A stretch of 64,000 nucleotides of DNA, taken from Valencia hispanica (Eukaryota > Chordata > Actinopteri > Cyprinodontiformes > Valenciidae). The DNA is taken from the NCBI GenBank assembly GCA_963556495.2, contig OY747716.1:9767071-9831070 (forward strand), given 5' to 3'. This document shows positions 21,569 to 32,598 of the stretch, piece after piece. Below the pieces are notes generated by a model. That model was not told where the DNA came from and did no database searches. It saw nothing but the letters and a program-made list of their open reading frames with translations. Position 1 is the stretch's first letter. Every line of letters begins with the position of its first letter. The translations under genes were made by a program, and so were the position numbers.

Positions 21569-22441
21569 TCATTTTGTCACAGGCTGCCTCTGAACAAGTG
21601 GTTTATATTCTGAACAGAGAAAAACAAGATTGTGATCCGATTGTCCCAGAGGAGGTCTTGGTTTGGACATGTATGCATCCTTCACATTTGCATAAAACAA
21701 ATCCAAGGTCTCGTTTTCTCTTGTGGAGCAGCTGACAAACTGTTGAAATGTTGGAAGTGTAGTAGAGAGCAAGGCATGATTAAAATCACTAGATATTGCC
21801 ACAAATGCATTGGGGTGCTGTGTCTGTAGCTTGGCAACAACGGAACTGATGACATCACATGCAGTGTCAGCAACGGCTAAAGGTGGAATGTAAACAACTG
21901 CCAGAATTACACTGGTGAACTCTCTTGGCAAATAATATGGACGAAAACTCACTGCCAAGAGTTCGACATCTGGGCTGAAGAGACGACACTTCACAGTAAC
22001 ATGTCCTGGATGACACCATCTGTTGTTCACAAGCACTGCTACTCCACCACCTTTTCTTTTTCTGCTCGTCTTCAGATCTCTGTCTGCTCATACAGTCAGG
22101 AAGCCTGGCAGAGAGACGTTGGAGTCGGGGATTTGATCCAGCAGCCACGTCTCAGTAAAACACATATCACTGCATTCCCGGTACTCTGGCTGAGTCCTTG
22201 TAAGGGCTTGGAGTTCATCCATCTTGTTAGCCAGTGATCTTACGTTGCCCATTATGATCGATGGAAGAGATGGCTTGAATGTCCTCTTTCTCTGTCTCCT
22301 TTTCGCTCCTGCTCTGCATCCACGTCTCCTCCTTATCAACTCATCAGGGATTTGTGGTTTCAGTTGAGGTATTATTTCAGCTTTTGCGATGTTAATCAGC
22401 TGCTCCCGGCTGTAAACCACATTGTTGCCATGGTTACGCAT
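21569..22441 (-). pseudogene. LINE N-terminus and AP-endonuclease domain (frameshifted)
   Basis: The start is MRNHGNNVVYSREQL at 22441, followed by a basic stretch (RRRRGCRAGAKRRQRKR). Endonuclease motifs are NVRSLANKMDEL, FTETWL (catalytic Glu), VNNRWCHPGHV, then ISSDFNHALL and SDHNLVFL (catalytic Asp-His pair). A frame change occurs between 22088 and 22036, so the domain is split into two frames. In active relatives this nuclease nicks target DNA to start reverse transcription. Confidence 0.8.
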
Positions 22442-22875
22442 TATAACAAATTGTCAAAAAGGGAAATATTTACAGCAAAAATCCTACCAGCTTCACAGCA
22501 CCAAAAATTAGAAAGTATACAGGTAAAAAAATGCTATCTTCTTTAAGAAAAAAGAGGAACCAATGTATAAAAAACCAAAACTTAATATGTAGCCAACAGA
22601 GCCACTCCAACATGCAGCATCCCAGAGCAGCGAAATTCTAGAATGCATGGATTTTCACATGTATGTTTTACATGGAAAATAACATGTTTCACATGTAGAT
22701 TACATGGCTTCACATGTGAATGCCCGACAGTTTATTGCCATGAAAATGTTCAAAATTCACCTGGGAAATCTGTGCAAAACACAGGTGGTCACATGTGTAT
22801 TTCACATGGGTCAAAGATGTTTCACATGTGATCGCATGTAATTTTGCTCATTCGGAATCATGTGGTTTTTCTGTA

Positions 22876-23791
22876 GAGGTGATCTCAGCCAGTCAGTCGT
22901 CGCTCACTGTGGCATTTTACCCAGCTGTTTTCAGCTTTCCTCAATAACACACATAGAGTGCACATGACCTTTTTTTGATCTAGGATATACCAGAAAAAGA
23001 TGCTCTTACACTTTCAAAAGACCTGATCTTAGCAGGAAATGCGGTGGAATAAAGAAGTGTGAAAAGATCAGTTTATGCTCCCAAAGTTAATTGGTACAAA
23101 ATCTTTTCTTCCCCTGTGCAATTTCTTCCGATTTCATGTATGAATTTGCTTTAGGCTGCTCCTTCATCCATTTGTTACTGTGCCCTGCTGCATCAAATGT
23201 GGCTTCCTTTGGCTTCATTTATAGATAACGAGGAGTCAAGTGGAGGTTCTGCCAAGCAGATAAAAAGGATCATTTGGCTTTCATGCATTTCTGCTGCCTG
23301 CATGAGTTTTCCAGACTCTGCATGTTGTGCAAAATATGCAGAGTCGAGAAGATTGTGCGGTCTTCTGTCTATTGTAGCACTTGAAAGCGGAAAAAAAAAG
23401 AAACCCTTGCAAGATCACAGCAGGGTGTGAGAGGCCAGGCTGCGCAGCGAGAAAACAAAGAAGCCTCATTAATCCTAACTGATAGAAGTTTAGTATCTAA
23501 ATTACAGCAACAGAGATACCCCAGCTTTTGCCTCATTTGGTGCCACAAGAGCAGCCTTTAACCTCACAGGATCCTTACTTTGCTTTTCATAATGAATTCA
23601 CATAGGGCCACCCATTATTTAAACTGCGTGATGAGATTCACTTCATCATTTCGCAGTCCACTGATAAATACAGAGCCTGTGCAAAAGTATTCATACCCTC
23701 CAAATATCTTTCAATTCGTTAGGCTATACCAGAGGTCGCACTAGACATTTAGTTGTCTGTCATTTTGACCGACAGGGTCAATAAGATCCGG

Positions 23792-23793
<2 letters not shown>
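22876..23793. other. Unannotated sequence
   Basis: No gene recognised. Near 23675 a phrase GCAAAAGTATTCATACCCTC resembles a Tc1-type terminal sequence but stands alone. Confidence 0.35.

Positions 23794-23868
<75 letters not shown>
23794..23868. repeat. (TA)n microsatellite
   Basis: About 37 uninterrupted TA units. Confidence 0.95.
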
Positions 23869-23869
<1 letters not shown>

Positions 23870-24475
23870 CTGCAGCTCCCAGTTAGCCAGATACATTGAG
23901 TACGGTGTCCAGGTCTGGGATGATGCTCAGATGCTCGAAGTGTTTTTTTGATTGACGTTACCTATACTCTTTGGTAAAGTTTAAAATTTCTGCGCATTTG
24001 CAGCAAGTGATCAGAGGTGGGAATACTAATCTGTTAAAATGATGGACTTCCTTAAGATTATTCCATCAGGAAATTCTTCCGTTAACATGACCCCTGGGTC
24101 ACATGAGACACATCAACAACAAAGACGTTCACAATTGTTAAGTGGGAAGAAAATTATTCATGGCTTTCAGTTTTTTTTCCCTATTAACATCCTGAAAACT
24201 CTCCAAAATATGGAGAGGCTTAACAGATCACAGTAGATTCTTTCAGAAGCACACAGCCCAAGGATGTGAAGAGATGTTCCTGGTTATAAGTGGCTGATGT
24301 GTATCTCTAAATGAAAATTTGCTTGTAAAGTTCAAACAGCCTGTCTGAACCTGTCTGAACTACACAGTGAAGCAACGGACAGGCCTTTTGTTTTATAGTA
24401 TACTCTATATAAAAGCTATGCAAGGGCTCACTCCTTATTTTTTCCTAGGAACTATCTCTGTGGTACTTGAAGGCT
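23869..24475. other. Unannotated sequence
   Basis: No gene or repeat recognised. Confidence 0.4.
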
Positions 24476-24570
24476 ATCCATCCATCCATTCACATATATA
24501 CTGTCTATCTTATGCAGGGTTGTGGGGGGGGCTGGTGCCTATCTCCAGGAATCATCATGCGAGAGGCACT
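24476..24570 (+). repeat. Short common fish repeat fragment
   Basis: CTATCCATCCATCCATTCAC followed by GCAGGGTTGTGGGGGGGGCT and GGTGCCTATCTCCAGG. This CCATCCATC plus GGGGCTGGTGCCTATCTCC layout is a very common dispersed minisatellite-like repeat in fish. Recall-based. Confidence 0.45.
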
Positions 24571-24714
24571 TGAAGGCTATGTAAAAGATTATTTAAAAAC
24601 TTAGTTTCCAACACATGTATAAACTTTAAAAACTGCTATAATGTAGAGTAAAGAAAGTGTCTGCAGTGTGAATAGTGTGAATGCAGACTTTTATACAGTG
24701 TTGATGTCACAGTC

Positions 24715-25310
24715 CAGAGGAAAATGTGTAGACTGGTTCCAGATGACAGAAGGACAACATTGGGTTAAATAACCAATTGGTACAACAGGACGAATGTGGA
24801 AAACTGTCTCTGGATGCAAAACGTGTCAAATCTTGAAGTAGTTGAGCTACAGTACTAGAAGACCACACCAGGTGCTGCTCCAGGCACCTAACAGTGGAAA
24901 ACTGAGGCTGAAATTCACAAAGGCCCACCATAACTGGACATTCAGAGATTGGAAAAATGTGCCTGGTTTGTCTCTGTTTCAGCTGCAGCGTTCAGAATAT
25001 TGCACAGACATCATGAAAGCATGGATCCATCCAACATTGTCCTATTTGCTGACTCACTTTGATCTGTTTGGTACAAGTTGGTACCACTTAAACACAACAG
25101 CCTACCTGAGACCACTTGACAACTATGACCACAGTGTACCCATCATGTGATTGCTGCTTCCAGCAAGGTTAATAAACCCAGTCAAAAAGCTCAGATCTTC
25201 TCATACTGTGTTTGTGAACATGACCATGAGTTAAGTGTGCTCCAACAGTCTCAACATTCACCAGATCTTGAATAGAGCACCTCCCAAATCTCAGAATGGT
25301 TCCTTGTGTG
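24715..25310 (+). pseudogene. Tc1 transposase remnant (second subfamily)
   Basis: The frame 24842-25150 reads STRRPHQVLLQAPNSGKLRL then KFTKAHHNWTFRDWKNV, a clear Tc1 transposase stretch. The first catalytic region that should follow is deleted (GLSLFQLQRS instead of a WSDES-type motif). Later fragments (CTCAGATCTTCTCATACTG; GAACATGACCATGAGTTAAG; CCAGATCTTGAATAGAGCAC) correspond to the C-terminal catalytic part in broken frames. It differs from the other Tc1 copies here. Confidence 0.75.
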
Positions 25311-25685
25311 GTCAATGACAGTGGTTCCCAAACTTTTCAGCTTCTGACTGACAGAATAAAAGTCTTATAGGTGCGTGACCCCGACTCTTGATTGAGGATA
25401 TTTATAGTCAGTAAAAAAGTACAAGGGCAACACAATCAGTTGTAAAAACCCATATATTGACCAATATGTTGCTTTAATTTATTTATTTTCAGTTTTTTTA
25501 TTGTTTAGACTCTTTATAACATGCATATGCTTTATTTAGGTTATTTTCTCAAGACACTCTCAAGACTCCAAACTTGACTATTAGTGACCCAAAGTGGGGT
25601 CAGGACCCCAACCTTAGAAACTACTGATTTATGGTAAAACTGTGATGAATTTGGCTGATATCAGCAGGGGTGAGTTGGTTTGTTT
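25311..25685. other. Unannotated sequence
   Basis: Around 25320-25630 the phrases GTGGTTCCCAAACTTTTC and GTGACCCAAAGTGGGGTC resemble a hAT-type MITE with decayed ends; no boundaries or duplication could be set. Confidence 0.35.
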
Positions 25686-26272
25686 TGTCATAATTAACAA
25701 GTCTTTTTGTCATTTGTTTGGGTTGTTTTTCTATTTAGAACATTTTGGGTTGTTTATTATTGCCACTCAGGGCTTTCCATAATTCTTCATCTCTTTGAGT
25801 TACGTTTCCTGTTTTTTTCCTGGGTTCTGCTCTTTGTGTATTCTCTTTGAATGCTTATGTTACTATTAGTCTTTAGCTTTTGGTTTAGTAAGATCCAGCT
25901 GTGTCCTGTTTAGCTCCCTCTGTGTTTATATATTCATTCTCGTTGCACCACCTTTTCCCAGTTCCCTACTTAGCCATTTCCTCAGCTGTTCTGCATTCAT
26001 CTGGTTTGTCACACCAGGTTCTTGTGCCACTTATAAACCCTCCCAGCAGTTTGAAATCTGCCAGTTTCCTCCTCTGCATGCCACGGTTTTCTGTTTACCA
26101 TTGGCTGTTCTCTGTAGTCTGTTCCGCTTCCCCCACCATGCTCCTTGGCTTTAAGACATTTTTTTAGGGGGATTTGGACATTTGACTTCTTAAGTTCCAT
26201 CTTATATTATTAAATCCTTTCATTTTGCATTATTCTACCAACTGTCTGCCTTTATTTTGGTCCTCTTTGACA
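25686..26272 (+). mobile_element. Probable solo LTR
   Basis: 587 bp with inverted ends TGTCA (25686-25690) and TGACA (26268-26272). The body is pyrimidine-rich, with ATTAAA near 26207 as a poly(A)-like signal and an end TTTTGGTCCTCTTTGACA typical of fish Gypsy-type LTRs. No 5-bp target duplication was found (TGTTT versus TAAAA), so it may have arisen by recombination between two insertions or the ends may be off. Confidence 0.55.
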
Positions 26273-27009
26273 TAAAACATGATAGCTTTACAGACAAGTG
26301 ACCCTGTGCGATTTTTGTGACCTTGTGGTATTCGTTTGAGTAATTCCTGTATGATCAATGATGACATGCATTCTGATGGAGTGCTCAGGTGTGGTGTTGG
26401 AGGTTTGTTTTAAGAATCTTTAGCATTTCATATATTTTCTGATGTGAGGCCCAGTAAAACCAGAACATGAGGAGAGGCTGAAACAGGGTTGGGCTCTAAT
26501 AATTTCAATTGCTAGTTTGCTGATTAGGAAGGTGTACACGACGTAGATTGAGCAGGTTTATGCTGGATGCCTCAGACATAACTATCGGCTGCAGCTCATT
26601 TTGATTGGTGGCTGATTCAAACAAGGCCACTTAATTCAAACCAATCTAGTAATTCATGTGTTTTGCTTGTCTGTTAGTAGGGTAGGGGATACCTAAACTA
26701 CCAAGCAGCTCTAAGGGAAACTTTGTAGTGTGGTGGAAAAAAAGAAAAGATGCCAAAGAAAACTACATTTAATGTAAGTGTGAGACCAATTCGTTTGATT
26801 CAGAAATACATATTTGGCCTTGGTGGAGAGTGCATTTGCTGAATGTCCTTCCAGATAGCAATGCATAAAGTGCTGCTGTTTGTGCTGACAGCAGTGTCAG
26901 GGAGGTTGGCTTAATTCAAGAATTTAGATAACAACAGACAAATATCAATTCAGCATTAAGGGAACCTGATGTCAATTTAGCTAATTTCTATGGGGTGCCC
27001 CCTGGGACA
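26273..27009. other. Unannotated sequence
   Basis: No gene or repeat recognised. Confidence 0.4.
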
Positions 27010-28250
27010 TTATATACAAGAAAAGTCTTTTCAATACAATCATACAAACATTCTAATCAGTTTAAAGTTTTCTATTTATGAATCCCAGCAGATTGCATCA
27101 AGTCATGGACTTGAGGTTGTGCCCCATTTATGCAGTCTCCAACCACAGCAATCCCTCATACTGAGCAAGCATGTTGTGACAGTGGAGAGGAAAAACTCCC
27201 CTTTAATAGGAAGAAACCTCAACAGAACCAGGCTCAGTAGGAGCGGCCATCTGTCACGACCGTCTGGGGGTTCGAGAAGACAGAGCAGAGACACAGAAGG
27301 AACAGAAGAACTGATGTAAGAGTACTTTATATATTAAAGTAAGTAAAAAACATTGATAACAGGACAAGGTGGATGTTAAGTTACTAGGAGCATCATTCCA
27401 TGCCCCCCGTCCAACAGGGCATTGCAGCTAAGTAGGATGCCAGACCAGGTGTTGCTCCTATGGAGAGAAAAACACTGAGAAAAAACAAAGCAGTCCGAGC
27501 CTATAGCAGCACAACAACAGAGATAGCTCAGGATGACCTTAGCCACTCTAACTATAAGCTTTATCAAAAAGGAAAGTTTTAAGCCTGGCCTTAAAAGTAG
27601 ACCGAGTGTCTGCCTCTCAGACTTAAACTGGAAGCTGGTTCCACAGGAGAGGATCCTAATAACAAAATGATCTGCCTCCAATTCAAATTTTAAAACCCTT
27701 ACAAACCACCAGTAAACCTGCAGTCTGAGAGCGAAGTGCTCTGTTGGGAACATGTGGAACAATCAGATCTCTGATGTATGATGGAGCTTATTATTAAGGG
27801 GTTTGTATAGGAGAAGGACTATTTTAAAGTCCATTTTGTATTTAACAGGGAGCCAGTGAAGTGAAGCTAAAATAGCATCACTCTTTATCACTCTTTTTAA
27901 TTTTCCTCAGAACGTTTGCTACAGAGTTTTGGGCAAACTATCATCTATCATGTAAGTTTTAACACCCCCTGATAAAAAAATGACTGCAATAGTCCAGAGT
28001 TGAACTAATAAATGCCTGCACTATTTCTGCATCACTCTGATATCTGGTCTCTTATTTTAAGAATATTATTGACGGGAAAGAAGAAAGTATAAGAAACCAA
28101 TATTGAATGACATCTTCAGGTCAAAGATGACACCAAGGTTCTTTACATTATTACTAAAGACTGGTCAGAATCAGATAACTTCTGTCTTGTCTGAGTTTCA
28201 AAAGCAGAACATAAAAAGTCTTCAAGCCATGCCTGTAGTCTACAGTACTG
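27010..28250 (-). mobile_element. L2-type LINE 3' region, minus strand
   Basis: The minus strand carries the same 3' sequence as 51161-52108: GGAGTTTTTCCTCTCCACTG, AGGTTTCTTCCTATTAAAGG, TGAGCCTGGTTCTGTTGAGG, CTGTCTTCTCGAACCCCCAG, then upstream TTTAAGGCCAGGCTTAAAAC and GAACCAGCTTCCAGTTTAAG. Beyond 27800 it continues into older, frame-broken sequence (ACACCAAGGTTCTTTACATT near 28130). No RT motif is intact. Assignment to L2 is from the tail type. Confidence 0.55.
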
Positions 28251-28577
28251 ATTAGATAGAGGATTTATGGAAAACAATGTAAGTTGGAAATGTATCCTAT
28301 GAAGTGTGATAATTGTACAAAATGGAACTGGAATGAAGTATTGAACACAACAACCATTATCAGTTTAAATATTTCTAATAGGGCCATTGGCATAAAAGTC
28401 ACACCAGTAATCAACTCAGATAAAACGAAAATAGTCCAAAAATTAAATGATGGGTAGTAACATTAGAATACCAGGGATAATGTGTTGGACACACTGACAG
28501 AAATCAACCAAACACTTTGTGGTAAAGTCTTTTTTGGTTAATGAAAACTTTGCGACATTTCCTGTATGAAGACATTA
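28251..28577. other. Unannotated sequence
   Basis: Nothing recognised. Confidence 0.35.
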
Positions 28578-28750
28578 GGGGCGTAGATAGTTGTCTTGCA
28601 ATCAGAGGATCTTAGGTTCAGTTCCAGCTTCCTCCTTTCGGTGTATGAATGTGTGCACGTTTGTGAGTGTGAATGTGGCTCCAGTGTAAAGTGCTTCGAG
28701 TGGTCAGTATGACTAGAAAAGACCTATATAAGTTCAGTCCATTTACCATT
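28578..28750 (+). mobile_element. tRNA-derived SINE, internally deleted
   Basis: Head GGGGCGTAGATAGTTGTCTT and GGTTCAGTTCCAGC, then a jump over the GGGCAAGGCAC body to GGTGTATGAATGTGTGCACG and the tail GTAAAGTGCTTCGAGTGGTC and CCATTTACCATT. About 60 bp are missing compared with 13595-13828. Confidence 0.7.
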
Positions 28751-29057
28751 TATTCGTTACATCATTGCTCAGATGGGATTTTGAAACCCTTTTACCCCTG
28801 ATTCACCCCTGGCCCAGACGGACTGCAATTCACACCGACTGCGGTTTGTGTGTGGAACGTGTCCGGAGGTTTGCTACTGCAATAGCACCAAATCTCGGCT
28901 GTTCACGCGATAACAACTACGTAAGCAGAGAGGTGCTTGTAAACAAAAGCCACACTGCTCTTACTCTTGATGATAAATATTCAATCGCTCGGCTATCAAC
29001 TATCATCAACTAGATAGAAGCGTACTTCCATAGAACTGATATCTCTGTCATATATGC

Positions 29058-29206
29058 CCTAGGGCAGCTGTGGCTGCAATAATAGCTTCCTTTCACCAGT
29101 GTGTGAATGTGAGAGTGAATGAATAATGAAATTGCGAAGCACTTTGAGAGTATCAAAAAGCGCTGTATAAATACAATCCATTATTATTATTATTATTATT
29201 ATTATA
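29058..29206 (+). mobile_element. SINE-like fragment with (ATT)n tail
   Basis: GGGCAGCTGTGGCTGCAATA, CACCAGTGTGTGAATGTGAG and GCACTTTGAGAGTATC, AAAAGCGCTGTATAAATACA: a second fish SINE/LINE-tail type. It ends in an (ATT)n microsatellite at 29181-29205. Confidence 0.6.
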
Positions 29207-29467
29207 AAAACCCGGGAAAAAACAGGCAACACCGGTTTAATTTTGAAATATACCGGATTAACTTGGCTGGGTCCTATCTCACTTCCTGTCTGGCTCATGT
29301 AATTTCTTTAACTTCATTAGAAAATGTATCCGGCATCCGGAAAATATAGACTTGAATCGGAAAGCTCCGCGTCCCCCCCCCGGACCGCACCGCGCCTGCT
29401 GTGAATGCTGTGATTGTACTCCATGTTTTTTCGTCTATGAGGCAGCCGTACTGACACCGGGCCGCAT

Positions 29468-29950
29468 CCATTCAAAGATTCAAATAACTTTTATTGTCAT
29501 ACCATCTCACGTTACATGTGATGGTATGAAATTAGGACTCAGGTCCAGAATTATAAGCCATTTAAATTAAATTAGTGAAAAAAATTATTTAAATAAATGT
29601 AATAAATAAATACAAATAAATGTGCTCTACAGGACACAGTCCTTCAGGATGCGGCGGGCCCATCCCCTGCATCGGGACGTATAGAGATCCGAGGTGGTGG
29701 GAAGCCTGCTCCCTACAGTCCTTTGTGCAGCTTTCACCACCCGCTGCAGAGCCTTCCTCTCAGCAGCAGTACAGCTGCCGTGCCACACGGTGATCCAGGT
29801 GCAGATGACGCTGTCCACTGCACAGTGATAGAAACTCCTCAGGATGGAGCTCCCAAGTCCAGCTCTCCGCAGCTTCCTTAGGAAGTAGAGACGCTGGTGG
29901 GCCTTCTTGACCAGACGTGAAGTGTTGGGGGTTCTGGGGGTCCCTTCACT
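29468..29950 (-). pseudogene. LINE 3' end with RT C-terminus
   Basis: On the minus strand the coding part reads LVKKAHQRLYFLRKLRRAGL, then SFYHCAVDSVICTWITVWHG and RKALQRVVKAAQRTVGSRLP, with RRILKD near the stop. This is the region after the RT of a CR1/Rex-like LINE, distinct from the family at 19585. The 3' tail (ATGACAATAAAAGTTATTTG) ends near 29468. It is 5' truncated at ~29950, as usual for LINE copies. Confidence 0.75.
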
Positions 29951-30249
29951 TCACTCAATAAATACTGATACAATGTGTATGGTATAAGAAAAGCCCACAC
30001 CAGGATGTTCTCAAACCTTCTCTGTTGGGTTGGTGTTTTTGTGCATATCATTCTTCCTCTAACTATGGCGCGTGCAGCCAGATTCAGAGTTCAGCTTTGA
30101 CCACACATATTCGCCTAGGATTTTGGTGGTTTTTAAAAAACAACAACTTCTGCAGCAAACTTTAAACAAACTTTAAACATCGTTTTTTCTGGAGAGGAAT
30201 CTTGGACCGTTGGTGTGTATAGAGCGCTTTACTGTTGAGTGCATTATAT
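29951..30249. other. Unannotated sequence
   Basis: Nothing recognised. Confidence 0.3.
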
Positions 30250-30500
30250 ATTGTTTTCATGGGGAAAAAGCTGTAGCTGCTATTTCCAGGTTTTCCAGAA
30301 TCTTTCTGCAAGTGCTCCTTGGCTCTTTGACAACTTTTGTGATTATTCTTTTGACTCCTCTGTTCAACATTTTAAAACAGGCACCTGGCTGTTGCTGGTT
30401 TATGGTGAAATTATGTTCTTTCCACTTCTGGATTATGCCTCCAATGGTGCTGAGAGCAACTTTAACCATTGCCATTTGTACATTTTGCAACAATAAGACT
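30250..30500 (-). pseudogene. Tc1 transposase N-terminal remnant
   Basis: The minus frame (78 codons) reads STIGGIIQKWKEHNFTIN, then NRGVKRIITKVVKEPRSTCR. This matches the two helix-turn-helix parts of a Tc1 transposase DNA-binding domain (compare KWKEYGTTVNLPRQG and RRALIRNAAKRPMVTLDEL at 18.5 kb). The catalytic part is missing. Confidence 0.65.
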
Positions 30501-31252
30501 TTTCTGTGAAGAACTCTTAGTTTAAAAAAATTATAAAAGGGTGCAAAACGTTGGTAATGAGAAAACCTTCAATAGGCCATCACATTAATATTAAACCAGC
30601 TTATGTGCACATAGCAGCAGAGATGCTTTCGAAATACTGACAGTTTTCAGCTGGTTTCTTGGCATTCTGTTTTTTTTGCACATCCTTTCTTTCCCTGTAT
30701 CATAATTTTTTTCCATACAGAATGGCAAGGATTTCTAAGGAATCACATTTGCTTTAGATGAGTATTCTCTTATCGTCTGTCTTCTCACTTCCATGTTTTT
30801 CTTCTTCATTACAGTTCCAGATTCTAGAGTCTGATGTGTCGCACAGTGTGACAACATGATGGTAAACTGTAAATTCTTGAACCCTGCAATGTAGTTTGCG
30901 CTCAAGCTGAATACAACTACTGAAAGTGTTGTGCAGTGTATGCCCAGCTTAAACCAAAATGCATAGAGAGACTAAGAAACTAAAAAAAAAAAGCAACCGA
31001 AAATACAAACACGAATGGGAACCGCATACAGCTAGGGACCAGGAGTTACTTGGATGGCCGCCACAATCTGGTTTGACTTTTAAGCCAATGGCCGAAGAAG
31101 AAACATAAACTAAGAAAAAAGACGTGTTTAATTCTACCCATTCTATATATAGTACATTTGCCGAAGCACTAAAACTTGTGTTACACCACAAGTAACCATG
31201 GTACACGAAGACAATATCAAGAACAAACTGTGATCAGACAATTATGATCTAA
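30501..31252. other. Unannotated sequence
   Basis: Nothing recognised. Confidence 0.35.
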
Positions 31253-31421
31253 ACCAGGGTTCTCCAACCCTGGTCCTCGAGATCTACTGCCCTGTAGGTT
31301 TTACATGCATCCCTGCTCCAACACAACTGAATCAAATGATTGAATTACTTCTTCAGCATGCCATCAAATTTGGCAAAGACCTGGTAACGAGCTATTCATT
31401 TGATTAAGCTGTGTTTGTTCC
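31253..31421 (+). repeat. Decayed hairpin MITE
   Basis: CCAGGGTTCTCCAACCCTGG opens the element, then GTCCTCGAGATCTACTGCCC and CTGCTCCAACACAACTGAAT. The second arm is a poor complement (GATTAAGCTGTGTTTGTTCC near 31400) and the outer end is lost. Related by the CTGCTCCAACACA block to the hairpin at 6672-6822. Confidence 0.6.
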
Positions 31422-32544
31422 AGGACCTCTTCAAGCATAGTGGTGGAAAGATTCTGCTTTGGGTCCATGGCCTTTGAAAGTAATCTTTAGCTTCTATTCA
31501 ATATGTTGTTTTTCAGATGAGGAAGATTTCTGGTTGTTGCTCTGTCTCTCTCTCTCTATTAAAATGAAACTATCACAGAAAAGAGACAGCTCGTTCTACT
31601 TTGGAAGAGAGAAAACCTACAAAATCAGCAGGGGATCAAATAATTATTTCCTCTACTGTATGGTATAATCATAAAGGTTGCCACATGTAGCTTAACTTGA
31701 ACGTATGAAGAACAGAGAGAAGACAACCAGCAGGGAGAGCTATGAAAGTTAAGTAAAACTAAAAAAAAGAGGACTTCTAATGAGTTCCGGGTTACTTTCT
31801 TCTCACTGTCCTTGTCTGCTTCCTTGACCTCCACTCTATAACCTGTGGAGCCTCTGACAAGCAGCTACAAAATCTGCTTTGATACAATCGCTTTCATTCT
31901 GACACTCTTCCTGGTAGACAACTTCAGCTGGCTCCCACTTCTGCTGCAGTATTAATCTCGCTGAAGCCCATTTGCCATTCGTTTTGATCTTGAAAGACAC
32001 AGTAATAAATAAATATATGCAGTGGAACAGCGCATAATGCATGGCAAAATGAGCGGGTGGCATGAAGAGTGAATCCCACTCTAAGGGGTACTTGAAACAG
32101 ATGAGATAATAGAGCATGCTCAGATGTGCTCACAGCTTTGCCTGGAACTCTCACGCACATGTTGACAAATGAACGGGCTGACAGGGCTGGCTTTTGGTGG
32201 CCTGTGGCATCACCATTGGCTCGAGCTCCAGTGATTTGGGTGCAATTAGAGTCAGTGCTGTAGGAGGGAGATCAAATACACACACACGCACATAGAAAAG
32301 TCTTCCTCAGTATCCCAAGCTCTTAACATCACTTGACTGAAATTAGTGGAGGCTAATTTTGTGTACCATTTTGAATGCTGTGGATTTTCTCTGTTGTCAC
32401 CGTGTTCAGAAGCCGTGGCTGTTTTGGGTTTTATGTTTTTTCTCTCACAAAAGGTCAATTTTTACGTCATATTTCCCACTGAAACTATGCAGCTCCAATA
32501 CCTTGTGGGGTTCCTCAAGGCTCTGTTTTGAGCCAATGCTTATA
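31422..32544. other. Unannotated sequence
   Basis: No gene or repeat recognised. Confidence 0.4.
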
Positions 32545-32598
32545 GAACTCTGCCAGGAGGTATATGTTTTTGTGCCCGTCTGTCTGTTTGTCTGTCTG
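32545..32598 (-). mobile_element. RTE-like LINE tail, cut at a TTAA site
   Basis: TGCCAGGAGGTATATGTTTT and GTCTGTCTGTTTGTCTGTCT are, in reverse, the tail layout of fish RTE elements. It stops at the TTAA of the piggyBac element. Confidence 0.4.

Larger units (their letters stand above)
19585..22640 (-). mobile_element. Rex/CR1-like LINE, near full length, decayed
   Basis: Read from right to left: a leader from ~22640, an ORF start at 22441, an AP-type endonuclease, a reverse transcriptase, a 3' UTR and a tail (CAATAAAGTATTTTTGAATT, then repeated GAATT) ending at ~19585. The length of ~3.05 kb fits a near-complete short LINE, though the first gag-like ORF is not seen. Shorter relatives lie at 3662-4060, 4796-5278 and 50711-51160. 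Clade naming (Rex1/Babar versus CR1) is from recall. Confidence 0.8.
19399..22875. repeat. CACATG-rich repeat element, split by a LINE
   Basis: Left part 19399-19580 and right part 22645-22875 both consist of irregularly spaced CACATG/CATGTG motifs (TTCACATGTA, CCACATGTG, TTTCACATGTGA). The outer ends TTACAGAAAA (19399-19408) and TTTTTCTGTA (22866-22875) are inverted repeats, so together the two parts look like one ~410-bp non-autonomous element. Transposon class not assigned. The LINE sits between them. Confidence 0.5.

Noticed and set aside
23671..23705. GCAAAAGTATTCATACCCTC as a Tc1 end
   Set aside because: Similar to Tc1 termini but no TA flank, opposite end or transposase nearby; left out as a separate element.
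30210..30509. Plus-strand ORFs of 99 and 85 codons
   Set aside because: Shadows of the minus-strand Tc1 DNA-binding remnant.
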